64,000 nucleotides of DNA from Vesta saturnalis (lineage: Eukaryota; Arthropoda; Insecta; Coleoptera; Lampyridae), in assembly GCA_036346205.1 (NCBI GenBank), contig JARFJB010001595.1:1061001-1125000 (forward strand), in the 5' to 3' direction. A program made the position numbers and the translations under genes. Shown here piece by piece: positions 1 to 13,553 of this stretch; the stretch's first letter is position 1; the number at the start of each line of letters is the position of its first letter. Below the pieces are notes generated by a model. The model ran no database searches, was not told the DNA's origin, and saw nothing but the letters and a program-made list of their open reading frames with translations.

Positions 1-439
1 TTCTGAATCTGCCTGCAAATTTTGGGCTTCCTGCCATTTTTGATGATTGTTTGCATTGCCTTGATAACTTAACCTGTTAATCCTTTAGTCCACATTGGCA
101 ACATTGCAGAGTTTCTTATCTTCGACATCAAATTATCAATCAACTTAACCCTTTCAGTGACGATCCAATTTTAGCGATTTAAAAATGTAGTTTTGGCAGG
201 AGGTATAGGTACAAAATTTGAAAATTTGTTTTAAATGATTGTATATTTAAAACATAAATTCAGTGTTTACAAAATTAAACATTTTGATTTAATATAAGTA
301 CATGAAAATGTGGATTTAGTGTGGAACGACAAAAACCAGTTGTTGTTATTGTTAGGGCATTACATTTTACGCATTCCTAACGTGATTTTGCATTTTTACC
401 TTTTTCATAATACAATACATGTGTTGGTAAATAACCTAT

Positions 440-1740
440 ATTGTCATTTTTGATCTGTTTTATCGGCTGCCGCTTCGTACCTTTTTTTAGAAGGACCAGC
501 TGAATTTACGTCTTGGGATGGCCGACCTCTTTTTTTGTGGTAACGGCACTTAGATGTAACATTAAATTTATTAAAAAATCACTAAAATTGAATTGGCAAC
601 AATGTAAAAGAGATTTGCCCAAGTTCATTGTGAAATGCAATAACTCCATGATATTTTGTCTGGGTTGCATATCCTGTCGATACTCAATCCACGAGTTGAC
701 AATGGCCATGTCGACGGCGTAGAAAATCATTCCTAGGATCAATTTCCTCGATCGAATTCTTTTTGTGTAAATTGCAACAATAAAGTCCACCTTGTCGACT
801 CCTCTCATTGACTCGTGCATTCTTTGGCAATCTCTAACTTATTAATCAGAATACATTCCTTTGCCACTTTGCCTCATCTTTTGAACTTGCCAGTTTTTCC
901 AATTCCAACATAGTTAGAGGACAAAGTAACTGTTGTCTAGCCATTTCATGATCACTATTCCATCGCGACAGATTACTTCAGCACTACACTAGCACCATGC
1001 CAAAATTTTTTTGATTATTGGTATCTAACTCAGTCGTTTTCCCCTGATAGATTATGAAATCGTATAGTAAATCCACCGGCACCACACAATAAATAGAGCT
1101 TCATGCCCCAAGGATGTGGTTTGCTTCTTACATATTGTTTGAGTCTCATTTAAGAGGAATAATTTGTTCACCTACACAAATATTGGTTTTAACCTCTAAC
1201 TTCTTACATCTGTTGAGTACACAGCTATATATCGGCCTTATTTTTCATTTGTCATCTGGGTTTTGATCTTCTAAATTATGACATTTTTATCACCCTATCC
1301 CAGTACATCCGCAATCGAGGAAATTTTAGAGATCCTGTTATAGTATATAGTCCGACGAAAGATTTTATTTCTGGAAGATTAGTAGGAGTAAAGTTTACAT
1401 TTTCATTTTGATATTTGTAAAAGTTACAAATTGTTGTAACAAACTGTCAGGAATGTGCTTTGAGAAATTCATCTTGACCTAACACAGCATAAACAAAGTT
1501 TTGTACTTTCAAATATTGCACCTTTCTCATCCACTAAATTTTATATTGTTTTGAAAATTCATACTCATTTTCTCCTTCTTATAATTGATTTATTATCCTC
1601 TTCTTCATTTTCAGTCTCTGCTAAATATTCAGTATCTGAGAGACCTTTTCCAAGCGCATCCATTATGTAATTCCTCGTTCGTAAGAGGAGCACTGTATCC
1701 TTTTTTTCTTACTGAAATAAAATTGAAAACCAAAAATTAC
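440..1740 (-). pseudogene. piggyBac-like (PGBD-type) transposase relic
   Basis: The minus strand carries, in several frames, the conserved DDE core of a piggyBac-type transposase, which cuts and pastes DNA at TTAA sites. Between about 1190 and 1040 one reads ICVGEQIIP, then PHPWGMKLYLLCGAGGF in a shifted frame and IYQGK in another; these match the family's 'E.I.pFkG' and 'KP..WG.K.y.l' stretches. From 820 down to 510 an open stretch reads RGVDKVDFIVAIY, then IRSRK, DMAIVNSWIEYRQD and finally a GRP-type tail, matching the C-terminal 'GGVDK.D' and 'WI.YR' blocks. Stops and frameshifts interrupt it throughout, so no active enzyme is encoded. An acidic patch near 1600-1660 fits the N-terminal side. 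Terminal repeats were not identified. Family assignment is confident; exact ends are not. Confidence 0.8.
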
Positions 1741-1749
1741 TAAGTAAAA

Positions 1750-2465
1750 TGATTGTTCAGTAACTTTGTCTACAATTGTATGCGTATTATTCAGGGACCG
1801 TTCTAATTATTAATATAAATGATTTTACTAATTAATTAATTACCACGTGTCCAGACACACGTAAATATTGTACTAATCACAATAAAAAAACTACAGTCCC
1901 TTTTATTTGGACGAAAATATGAAAAATGTACGTAATACTCATGCCCACTTGTTAACGCCATTGTAGCACTGAATACAACAACTTTCCATCACCACGTGCA
2001 AAACGTTGGTTGCGCCGCAACCATTTTAGCACAACTGACAAAAGGTCTACAAACGTGCACAAGGTGACTATATGCCCAAATCCTCATTACAATTGTCTAC
2101 AGTTTTAGACGCTATGACTGATAGGGTAAAGCAGATTCTGGGTATATCTCGCTGCTTAGGGAAGGAAATGGAAGTAGGAATGAATATAAACCTCATCTGC
2201 TACTGGTTGTAGCTGGTATTTTTATACGAAATGTTATCGAGACTGGGCGGGTTTAAGACGAAGTGACAATAACCAAGAAATGTGGGATTGTACTTCAAGC
2301 GCTTCTCGCGCATCTTTAATGAACTATTTTCGTATTGTTGCAAAGTGGTCTCCCCACTTGTTTAATCCCATCGATTATTTTATCCCCAAGGTTTAAAAGA
2401 ACTAGAACAAATAACAAAAGCGTTTGGTCATCGTTTAATTTGTAAAATACGAGTCCTCAGTAGTC
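1750..2465. other. intergenic, no gene seen
   Basis: This stretch between the piggyBac relic and the 3' end of the cysteine-rich gene is AT-rich and stop-dense in all frames. A reversed ATTAAA at 2434-2439, about 30 bases past the stop of the minus-strand gene, is a possible variant poly(A) signal for that gene. Confidence 0.5.
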
Positions 2466-2469
2466 TGTT

Positions 2470-3565
2470 TTAAGCAGCACAACAAAAAGATAATCTTAGA
2501 ATAACGTCCTCTTTGCACGTATACCCTACTGGACAAATCACTCCAGAGGAAGCATCACATCTCACCGGTAGATTGTTTAACCCCAATAAAGGTGAACTCT
2601 CCGGACAGTATGGATTACCTATAAATACAATTATAGGTTATAACAATGTTTAATGGTTATATACTTACAGATTGCATGTGGTGGTGGACATGGTGCTACG
2701 AAGCAATTAACAACTTCTACATGACAATATTTATCCTTAGGGCAAACAACTCCACCACAAGGGTTATTACATGCGCAAGTTTGACAGTTATCACAATCTA
2801 ACTGAAAACCATATGCACATTTTGCTGTTAAATGACAAGGTAACGCTGGGCATTCCTTTATACCTAAAACAATTTTTTTTTATCTGATTATCTGCATGTG
2901 TATGGTAGCCTTACATTTAGTTCGTATTCCACACGTTCCAAAAGGACATAGTGGTTCTGCAACACAAACCTTACCATTTTCACAAACATGATTTTACAAT
3001 GATCTACGCAAGTACATGTTCTACATCCATTATTATCAACTTCATATCCATAATCACAATTTGCAGCACATTTATACAGTGGACAATCTGGAACACCTGC
3101 ATAGGAAAAAACTGTTTACTCAGTAAAAATAAAGGTCTATATCGTACATTGTGCTTCATATCCGCAAGGTGGCTTTTTGCAAAATAAAGGTTGTGGTTTA
3201 CATACTTGACCGGTTGGGCACTGTTTTCCAGCACAAGGTTCTATACAGCTACAGGTCTTGCATCCTTTATCATCGAGAACATGACCATAAGGACAGTATA
3301 TGTCGCATGATGGCGTAAGCATACTTTACAGAAGAATATAATGTAAAAGGATATGTTATTAGAGCATACGTGTAATACTTACAATTTGAGACATCATTAG
3401 CTTTCGTGCTAAACGATAAAAAATGTTGCCAAGCCGCAATCAAAGTATTTGTTAAACAATACTTACCCACATTTAAGGACCGCAAGATAAACAATTAACA
3501 ACTAAAACGAATAAAAGACAATTAACACTATAAAGTCAATATAACTTACTTACCTTTAGAAGCAT
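2470..3565 (-). CDS. secreted cysteine-rich antistasin-like protein (gene A), 7 coding exons
   Basis: Seven minus-strand exons with canonical GT-AG sites can be traced: 3554-3565, 3467-3501, 3383-3408, 3148-3323, 2915-3096, 2669-2863 and 2470-2618 (stop TAA at 2470-2472). Exons 1-2 encode a short hydrophobic signal peptide, MLLKLLIVYLAVLKCG, so the product should be secreted. Exons 4, 5 and 6 each carry one ~60-residue disulphide module with the antistasin-like pattern C-x-CPYG...D..GC..C.C followed by C....CP.G..C. The last exon is different: it has a CP.GY.C...CC ending, like lustrin-type repeats. Introns between modules are phase 1. Antistasin-type modules usually inhibit serine proteases; that role is inferred. 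Exons 4 and 5 are 176 and 182 bases, each one short of a multiple of three. With both bases restored the frame would total 258 codons plus stop. This is either a recent pseudogene or assembly indels. Confidence 0.75.
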
Positions 3566-3599
3566 AATTAGATACTGAACGGGGATTTTGAGTGTAACA

Positions 3600-6400
3600 A
3601 CCGAGGTTTAATGAAACTTATCTCTTCATTAACCTTTAACTTAAGTTGGATAATTATTACTACATTTAGCAACAAATTATTGATAAATGAGGATTTTTAT
3701 CCAATGTTATGCGTTATATAACCATGTAACTACCGTGTTTGATGCTTGATCGTTTTTTGTTATTCTATTCTATTTACACATAGTAAAATATAAAAACCCC
3801 ACTCTTCTAGGTATGAAATAGGTGGAATTCCCAATTAAGATTTTAAATTATGATTATGTATTTCCTGTTGCTTGATTTACGCATATAAACATGAATAAAT
3901 TTTTTTGATTTAGAGTTTTTAATTAAGTAATAATTTATGTAAAAATATGACAACATAAAGTTTTATATTGCCCTAGTTAGGATTGGACCCTGTTATGAAA
4001 AAAGCATTCAACCCACACAAAGTGTATTCTTCGGTAAATTAGAAAACATGTTTTTTTACATAATTAATTGTTCTGTTTAGTACGTTTGTATTTTATAACA
4101 TTTAAACCGTTCACTCTGTTGATCTAAATCTTGATAAACAAATTTTCTAGAAATTTGACGTTTTTTTGAAATTTGACATTGATTTTTGTGGGTTATGGAA
4201 TTGAAATTTTATTTACATCATTTATATTAACAAAAGCATAAAAATTACGTTTCTTCGACACAGTTCCTGTATTAAAACCATCAACATCATCTCCTATATT
4301 GGCATGTCCGTGTAGTTTTCGGTCAAAACTCAAACAATCAGATGGTACGTAAATTAACAAGCTTCGGGTTCTACTGTTGCTATTCCTTGAGGTCACGGTT
4401 CTAATAAATTTTGAAGTAAATTACTAGCATTTTGAAACGGTCGTCCTCTTGTTACTTTCTGTATATTGGTCTCTTTCATGAAGCCATAGTAAGTGTTTTG
4501 TTGAATAAATAATGAGAAATAGCTCAGTGGCGTAAGCGGGGTTCTTACTTAATGCCGTAAAAGGGCACTCGTCACAATTCCAAAAACGTAAAAATCAGGA
4601 GAAATGTCAAAAAGGCGCCACCTGTTAGATACATTTATAGCGGGAGAACGTCATGAACTAGATCTAATATAATAAAATACTCTGCTCCCTGAAAATTCTA
4701 CTACAAAAATATTTACGCAAAGTTCACCCAAACCTCAATCAAATCTTAAGCTTCATGTAAAAGCGGCAAAATGGCGATAATAAAACTAAAACTCCTTACC
4801 CATTTCGATAAACCTCTACGGCAAAATTATTGGCTCAAATACCCAAAAATAACTGATCTAAGCGATAATTAATTATTCAATTTCAAATGAAAAATTCCTC
4901 ACAACAAAGGTAAATGTGACAGATAATTTATTAAACGTCGATATCGGGATGTAGTACCTTAATTCGGGAAAATACACAGCTACCATAACAAATAAAACAA
5001 ATTGACTTACCTATTTGGCAAATTCAGGCACTACGGCGTCTACAATAGGTATATTGATTCCTATGATAACTTAAAAGAAAATTACGAATACTCGAAAAAC
5101 AATCACCGGCATGCAAATAAACCAGCTATTCGATCAAACTAATAAATCACTCAATAACTGGATGTAACCCAAAACACGTTAATTTTTAAATTTTGAATAA
5201 ACATAGTAATACAAACGTTGTGCGAAAAGATTAAGGTTACAACTGTGTACACTCAAAAAAAAATAACACTTACTTAATAAACACTTTACATATATTGAAA
5301 TTTAATAAAAATTAAAATAAACAATTAGTATTTTGTCCGAAGCACATTGAACTAAACTTTGTTTCGTAAAATTTCTAATAAAACCGATGTAAATTGAGTC
5401 TTGCAAGCACTTTTTAAATAAATAACACCAAGAATAAATCGTAACAATAATAATAATTTCGTTGAACACATAAATTTGACAATCGGTAATATGTATTTTT
5501 AGCTAGTGAAATCAAAATAAACACCATATGACGTACGAATGAATATGCTTTATATACCGAATTGGTATTTAAACGTTACTTAAATAATCTCAAACAGAAG
5601 GCATATTCATTCGCCTAAATAAGTACAAATAAAATTTTTATTAAAATCATCAACACAAGTAAATTCAGAAAAATATGTAGTCACCTTCACAATCATATAA
5701 TCGGAACCTCTTTGCAAATAATCCGCTAGAGAGACGATATTCATCCAAAAGAAACAAGGTTCGCACTAGCAGTAAACACGTAACCACGTTCTTTGAGCTC
5801 GAAACTGTCAATCACTGACACAGGTATACGATGCTATATTATTTCACCAAGATGGGTGAGTCTAAACACTATCCCCCTTGAAGGATTAACAGTAAATCGA
5901 CCCCTATGAAAGCTCTTTCACCTCGACGCAGATGTAAGAAGTTTCCATCTGGCTGGATAACAAGAGTCTACATCACTGCCTCTCTAAGCCCAGACTGTCT
6001 TCAACTTCATCCAGAATTCGCATCTTGGATTATAATCCCCTTAAATCTTCTAAATTTTAGCTTGTGGTAAAAAGACTAACATGCTCAAATAGCAGCAAAA
6101 AAACAATTTTATATCCATACTCAAATTACGTTTAATTTAACTGACATGAAAATTTATTCTATGAATTTTTAAATACCATACTCTAAATATCTTAACTATT
6201 AAAAAAACTTTTAACCAGCTTCAAGACTTAATACATTAATAATACATTTGGAAACAAAGCATTCTAAATCTTTTGACCTTTAAAACCAACATTTCGAAAA
6301 ACGAGAAGAAAAAAAATTAACTGAAGTAATTTACTTAAAATATTCACACCGGTGGCAAGACCTCATAGTTATTCAGTTTGTTTTCTGGCCATCCACTGAG
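3600..6400. other. AT-rich intergenic, no gene seen
   Basis: No coding region is supported. Short open stretches, for example 4193-4396 on the minus strand, match no family I recognise and have low-complexity composition. A somewhat GC-richer patch at about 5690-6060 could be an old long terminal repeat or leader, but I see neither matching ends nor a second copy. A TATA-like TTATATAA on the minus strand lies near 3710-3720, upstream of gene A, too far from its ATG to assign. Confidence 0.4.
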
Positions 6401-6439
6401 ATTTTTATATTTGTTACATTTTTTCAACATTTGCCGTGC

Positions 6440-8020
6440 CAAAAACATCTTTTGATGTCATTTCAGTTTTATGTTTCGGTTCTGTCCTCCACAGGAATCG
6501 CTTCATAGAATCAGATGTTCTGGCAAAAGTCTACTTTGAATGTGCTTTATTAAGCACGATCCAACTTTTGCGCTTCCCTTTCAGCTACTTCTTACCCCCA
6601 AACGTAACGGTATCATCTTCCATTATACGATCCATTATGAATTCCTGCATTATAAACCCAAAGTTGTCTCGTATTCCCCGGATTCTCTTGTTTCTTAGAA
6701 ATCTTGTCTTCTTCAGGTGATGTTCGTGTTTTACAGAAAGTTCCTGTTTCTTCTCGTCGTTTTTCTTGTTATCTGTTTGCATATGTTGCAGGTATCTTTT
6801 TATAGAGATTTAGTTCTAAAATTAAAATTCGAATAAAAATATTTTTGTATTTGGTGATACTTACAGGTTGGTTACATTGTTTGGGATACATTTCGTACAT
6901 TTTACTAAGAGTTACATATGGAGGTAAGAATTGGCATTAGTTTTCATCCGTGAATAGTGGGAAATATTTTCTGGTGTTCTATTAATCTGATTGATCACTT
7001 CTTCCACCTTATGATCAGCTGTCTTATTTTTTCCGTCTTGGTTAACCTCGTTGGTCTGTTATTGGGACGCAACCATACAATTTTCTAAGATCCGTGTTCA
7101 CCCGGCAAGAGGATATTTCATATGTGTTAACAAACATCTCGCTGCACACAACTTTATCGGTGGTTTTCTAACACTTAGACAAGTTGCGCCTGTCAGTATT
7201 CCTTTTGTAATACCTCTTTTTGGAGACTTCGCGAAGAGCAGCTGCTGTATAATAATTTTGACAGTTATATGACTATAACGCCCAGAATTTTTCAAATTCC
7301 TGTTTTCGAACTTCGATAGACAAGAACGGTGAACTGTTTAGTTTACATTGGCAATCAAACTGTACCAACGTCCTTGGCTCTTTTCTAGGTCCTTTGTAGT
7401 CAAAATATGACATGTTACTAATTTCTCTTTATTTTCCTTCCTCTCTGGACTGATCTGCAAATTTTCTTTTTCTTCCCTTTGGAGGTCTCCCCTTATAGGT
7501 ATTTTAATTTTTTAGTCTTCGTCGGATGTACTGAGCGAATCAGCTACTACATGACGGCGAAGAGGTTTCTAGATAAGATCAGCTACTGAATCGTCAGACC
7601 CACAGTCAGGAATTTTAACATGTATATCTGCGATTTGTACATCACTAAATATATTCGGCATTTGCATGTTTTCTTTATTACCTGTACAAATCTCATGTAG
7701 ACTATCTGAAGTTAGTGCTTCAATATTTGTTATGTTATTGTTTTCAATAGTTACAAAATCCGGATTAGCTGTTCGTATATCTATAATAAATAAAAACAAA
7801 TAATATTAATATAAAAATGCAGTCATCAAAATAATTAGTTACCAGAAAATAACTCTTTCGAATCTAATTATGGGCCTCCTGTTTTGTACAAAATATTACC
7901 ATCAGTGTAATTATTTTTAACCCCATGTTCTGTTTCTTCAAAAATTACTGCAGATCCATTGGTTTCTGATGTTCCATTTTCATTATTAAAACTTATTTCC
8001 ACAGGTTCCAAAACCGCAAA
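6440..8020 (-). pseudogene. transposase-like relic of an unnamed insect repeat family, copy 1
   Basis: Scattered minus-strand frames recall a repeat protein common in insect genomes whose formal name I cannot give with certainty. In order (right to left) they are: an acidic N-terminal region with C..GSDDSVADLI at 7799-7569; a basic stretch near 7480-7400; a segment near 7290-7060; the block HTRKYFPLFTDEN then LPPYVTLSKMYEMYPKQC near 6990-6860, matching the family's 'SHY.R....yL...l.i.kmY..Y...C' region; and an H..HL...R basic region at 6720-6640. Frameshifts and stops separate every block. A second relic with complementary blocks lies at 39.4-40.3 kb. Function as a transposase is inferred only from repetitiveness. 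Confidence 0.5.
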
Positions 8021-8768
8021 ACCGTTTCATACCTGTTGATATTAATAGTTAGCAATACTGCCAACTGACAGTAACCAATATAATCTAAAAATTGCGAAAT
8101 TCTTCATTACTCGAATTTTTTAGGTACCTTTCCAATTTGTTGGCTATAATAATTGTAATTTGTAATGTAATTTGTACAAGCCGTCCATCATAAGCTTGGA
8201 AATCTCGAGCAGGTGTAACGTAGCAGTTCATAGAGTTTCAATGCGTAGACTGGCAACAGTACACTCCGGACAGTAGGTAGTAGGTACTACTACAAATAAT
8301 GCAAGTTGGTGCAAGATAAGTTATAATTTACTTTCCCTGTTAGTAGGTATACAATATAAGAAAAGCGCGAGCATATTATCAATAATATTATGATATAACA
8401 ATAATAATTATTAAAGAAACAGATAAATAATAAAATAAATGCAGAGCGATCTGTTACTTCGGATTTGAAGACCTAAAATATAATATTTTACGTCAAAATT
8501 TATATAGTGAAATATATTAATTGTGAACTAATAAAAAATAGTAATACTTAATAAACACGATCAAATTTTCAGCAATTCAGGGTAATGACGACGGAGTATT
8601 AGAATCGTTATCCGAGCTATAACTGAACTTTCAGCATCATTTCCAACATTAATAATTAAGGCTTATTTCGCACCATATTAAAAGGTTTTGTTAACAGTTC
8701 TCCTTTATGACTCAACGGGTTTCATTTACTTTTGTACTTTATATAAAAATCAAGTACCGGAAGGGATT

Positions 8769-8995
8769 TATTTACTTACTTACTTAACCTTCACGCCATT
8801 CCCTTGCGGGGTAGGCCAAACAATCCCTGCCTCTTATTTATTTTTCAATCACAACCTTTCTCCATGCTTTCCTATCTCCGCATACCTCCCTAGCTTCCGC
8901 AAGATTCATACATAGTCTCTGACATGCCCTTTTGTTTTTAAAACTCCTTATCTTTCTTTCCTTTTGGACTTTTAAAAACAAAAGGGCATGAACTC
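8769..8995 (-). mobile_element. 3' tail of an RTE-like LINE, inserted in copy A
   Basis: On the minus strand this fragment encodes NLAEAREV followed by W+KVV and a stop. It closely resembles the 3' end of the LINE at 37.8-39.2 kb (NLAEAREVY...WRRIVN). The element ends in a TAAG-repeat tail (TTACTTACTTACTT on the plus strand) next to GGGATTTAT. Copy B at 17.9 kb has no such insert at the same point and so shows the empty site. The 5' side of the fragment forms a hairpin: CATGCCCTTTTGTTTTTA near 8921 recurs inverted near 8960-8985. Confidence 0.75.
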
Positions 8996-9601
8996 CTAAA
9001 GGAATGGTTTAAATAAACAGTTACCACTTTTGTTTATCAAAAAAAGTTTTCCCTACTATCAATCCATTTTTTTTCTAAATAACTTATTTATATACTGTTA
9101 ATAATAACCTAGAAAAATTAACAAAACGATGTGAGTAAAATTCAAACTCTCCACGAAAAGTATATCATGAAACGTGTTACGAATAGAACCCGGTTGGAGC
9201 TTATGACTCCGCCCTCGACTTCTCAGAACATATGCACTTTTAGAAACTACCGGAAGTGGCGAATGTTTACATATACCATGTCGACATTTATGAGATCTTC
9301 TAGTTTACACAAATCTTTTTCTACCAAAATTAGTTTTTAATATATTTACAAGATAAACTAAAAACAGAATTGAAAGTAATTTATTCAAGGAGCAACTTGA
9401 ACAGTTGATTAAAGACTGTTTAATAATTTTTAAACAGTACTATGACTTATCATAATTAATTAATATATAAAACATAATTTTTTACCTTAATAATAAATTG
9501 AATTACTTTATTGTGAATACTAGGGATGTGTAATTCTTTTTTTGTTCCTGCAGACAACACTGTCAAATCGTGGAGTAAAATCGCTACCGTTGTAACAGTG
9601 T

Positions 9602-11359
9602 AATGCGCCCTTCTGGTTTGGTTATTGGGTGATTATTATATGCGCTCCTTCTGGTTTGGTAACCCAACGCGGTTTTATTTTGCCTCGGCTTTGCTCAATC
9701 GTGTTTATAATTTATTATAAACGGGGTGTGATTCGTATTAAATAGTGGGCTGACACTGTCACCTTAAATAAATATCTTAAAGCGTTTTAAAACGTATATT
9801 AAATAAAGTTAACATATAAACACATTAATAAACAACAAAACAAATGTATTTTCTCTTTGTGTTTGACGGCTCTTGACTCGTTCTCCTGGAGGGCGGCTTC
9901 CTAGGTGCGTAATCGTTTCCGTAAATAGAGATATGTATATTATCTTAATCTACTCCTTACCTAGCACGCAATATTCATATTCCGGTCCTGTATTTACAGA
10001 AGCAGATGTAGTAGTCTCGATACCGTTTTTGGTCGGAGGCGCCAGCGCAATGAACTCGAATCGTTTCGGGGACGGAGAAAATCAATATCGTGCTTATCCT
10101 TCAGTAGCTCTAGAGCGCTGAAGCGAGTATGTCGTACTCCCAGGAAGCAATACACGCGAAATGCGCGTATGCAAATGCGAGATCTCGGGACTATCTTTAA
10201 TTAAAACCGGTTTGATTATGCATTTAGATTATTTATCTAACGGAATTAATTACGGATTTCGATACTAAATTTAATTATATACAATTTATCAAGGGAACAA
10301 AATACTTGATATTAAAACTACACTAAAATGAATTTACTAGTTTTTAAGGTAAATCGTAATATGCCAGGTCGTATTCATATGATTTAACTATCGGTAAATA
10401 TTGGATAATTTACGTACTATCTTAGGTTTTAAATTTCCGACGTATCTTCCTAATTTATTTACAAACGATCTCACACTAGGTGTTTCGCGATGGTTATGTT
10501 GACTACAAATTTATGCAATAGGTCTCGTGTGTTCTCTCCTGAGATCAAAGACACCGTGTATGGTTATTGTGTTCGTTTGTATGTATCGTATTTAGGTGTA
10601 TTAAGCGGGGTCTTAGTGATAATCAGGAGACATAGGCAATGGCCTGTCCAACCCGGTAAAGTAAGAACAAAAGGTCGTAGGTCTTTACAGCCCTGTAACT
10701 AACCTTAGCCCTCAAGTGTTTGCGAGCGACGTGGGGGTTACCCCTTCGTGGCACTCTTGGTGTTAGTGTACTGGGTGTATGCGAGTGACGTCGGGATCTA
10801 CCCTGCGTGGTACTCTTGGCGTTAGTGTAAGGTTATAACTCCTGGAGACTCAGCCCGACGTTATTTAGGTGTAATAGTGTGTTACTGGGTATGGTTAGAT
10901 TGTATAATTAAACACTTTACGTGTCTTTTGATTGCAGTACAAACGTTAGGTTGCCCGGCGCGAAGTGGTGCGCGTTATCACACGGTCGCGATGGACTCCT
11001 CGGTCGCAATCAACAGGTCGGTGCTTACACGAAGCAATCGGTGCGGCGGCTACTTGATATCGGCTTGACTTGAATCTACTTCGATTCCTTTTCCTTCTTT
11101 TTTTCCACGCGCATCGCGGGTTTATAAAGGTGCATCTGTGGGCGACTTCGCGGCTACCGTGCGGGGGAGGCCGTTATGGGATTGGTTGCAATTTTTCTGA
11201 CGTGCAAAAACTTACTGGTTTTTAGAACTACACGTCAGCGGTGATTAAGGAATTATTTGTGGTGTAATATCGCGTAAACTTGTGAAATTTTAGATATAGG
11301 ATGGTCCGCGAATAATTCATCCTAAAAAGCATACGTAAAGGACGCTGGTTCTTTACAAC
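9602..11359. mobile_element. 1.76-kb insertion, probably a solo LTR
   Basis: Comparison with copy B gives the empty site directly. B reads GTTGTAACAATTTATTGC, whereas A reads GTTGTAACAG, then the insert, then ACAATTTAAGC. The insert begins TGTAATGCGCC and ends CTTTACA, i.e. TG...CA ends with a TGTAA/TTACA-like inverted end, flanked by ACAG and ACAA, an imperfect 4-bp target duplication. This is the signature of an LTR retrotransposon. As no gag or pol is visible inside, a solo long terminal repeat or a non-coding LTR derivative is most likely. The interior is GC-richer than its surroundings and holds a 59-bp tandem duplication. The exact element end is uncertain by a few bases. Confidence 0.6.
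10716..10833. repeat. 59-bp tandem duplication
   Basis: Two head-to-tail units begin GTGTTTGCGAGCGACGTG (10716) and GTGTATGCGAGTGACGTC (10775). Both run through a CTCTTGG.GTTAGTGTA end. They lie inside the LTR-like insertion and might be promoter or leader repeats. Confidence 0.85.
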
Positions 11360-11585
11360 AATTTAAGCTTGTAATATCAAATTCCGATTTTATGCACACA
11401 TATACCTGAAATGGCAATTCAGTAATTTTGAAAATGTTTACACTTTTTTAAAAATGAAGTTGAAAAAATAAAATTATCAAAATCGTGCATCCAAAACTTT
11501 ACCCTGCAGCGTGATATGTGAATTATTAAAAATTTCGATACGTACAAATCGAGTAAAATGTAGATAGTTAAAAAAAAATTTATAT

Positions 11586-11692
<107 letters not shown>

Positions 11693-11694
11693 AT

Positions 11695-12430
11695 ACAGGT
11701 GTCCAGTTTAAGATGAAATGCATGGGGATATTGGAAACCGTTAGAGATACGAAGATGGTTAAATGGAGAAAAAGTTGCGTCATTATATGCCCAAGAAGTA
11801 ACCATGGTTACATGTCAAAAAATCCCTTCCATTTACTAGACACAGGGTGATAACTGAAAATATGTGTTTTCTAAAAATCGCTAGATCTTGTTTCTTGCAA
11901 GAGATACATCCACGATTTTTGCAGGATGGGGTAACAGGTAGCGAGGATTTCAAAATGATTTTGAAAAAATCTAGGCCTACTAGATTTTGAGATAATGCAC
12001 GCAACTTTCGATTTTCTTATGGACGCATATTGGATTTTGCATTTTGAATTCTTCAAAAATGCTTTTCAACCATATATCATATGTTTATAATCTGCCAATG
12101 AGAAAGTGTCAAATTACACAATTAAATTTATATCAAAGCAACCTTGACATATTATGTATTTTAATTAAATGAAAATTAATCTACAAATTAAACTAACTAT
12201 TGAGAACAATATTATTGATTATTAACATAAATCATAATAATAAAAGTGACAAAAACAACAAAAATAAAATTTAATATTATACTGAATTTTACTATTAATT
12301 AATCAAATGCTCGAATAAACCTTCATTCTCTCAAACACCATCTGCATCGAGTTATCACTGCATCACAAGAGTTCCTTATCATCTCGCATTTTGAATTCTT
12401 CATAAAAATGCTTTTCAACCATATATCATG

Positions 12431-12496
<66 letters not shown>

Positions 12497-13553
12497 CCAA
12501 TGAAAAGTGTCAAATTACACAATTAAATTTATATCAAAACAACCTTGACATATTATGTATTTTAATTGAATGAAAATTAATGTACAAATTAAACTAACTA
12601 TTGAGAACAAGTTTATTGATTATTAACATAAATCATAATAATAAAAGTGACAAAAACAACAAAAATAAAATTTAATATTATACTGAATTTTACTATTAAT
12701 TAATCAAATGTCGAATAAACCTTCATTCTCCTGCAAACACCATCTGCATCGAGTTGACTGCATCACAAGAGTTCCTTATCATCTCGCATTTTTGAATTCT
12801 TCATAAAAATGCTTTTCAACCATATATCAGATGTTTATAATCTGCCAATGAGAAAGTGTCAAATTACACAATTAAATTTATATCAAACTAGGCCTTTGCC
12901 AATCAACCATCTATTCAATTATTGCAAGAGAATGGAGGTTTATTCGAGCATTTGATTAATTAATAGTAAAATTCAGTACAATATTAAATTTTATTTTTGT
13001 TGTTTTTGTCACTTTTATTATTATGATTTATGTTAATAATCAATAATATTGTTCTCAATAGTTAGTTTAATTTGTAGATTAATTTTCATTTAATTAAAAT
13101 ACATATGTCAAGGTTGCTTTGATATAAATTTAATTGTGTAATTTGACACTTTCTCATTGGCAGATTATAAACATATGATATATGGTTGAAAAGCATTTTT
13201 ATGAAGAATTCAAAATGCAAAAATCCAATATGGCGTCCATAATAAAATCGAAAGTTGCGTGCATTATCTCAAAATCTAGTAGGCCTAGATTTTTTCAAAA
13301 TCATTTTGAAATCCTCGCTACCTGTTACCCCATCCTGCAAAAATCGTGGATCTATCTCTTGCAAGAAACAAGATATAGCGATTTTTAAAAATATTTTCAG
13401 TTATCACCCTGTGTCTAGTAAATGGAAGGGATTTTTGACATGTAACCATGGTTACTTCTTGGGCATATAATGACGCAACTTTTCTCCATTTAACCATCTT
13501 CGTATCTCTAACGGTTTCCAATATCCCCATGCATTTCATCTTAAACTGGACAC

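Noticed and set aside
4500..4560. tRNA-like TAGCTCAGTGGCGTAAGCGG
   Set aside because: Resembles an A box, but no B box or cloverleaf follows.
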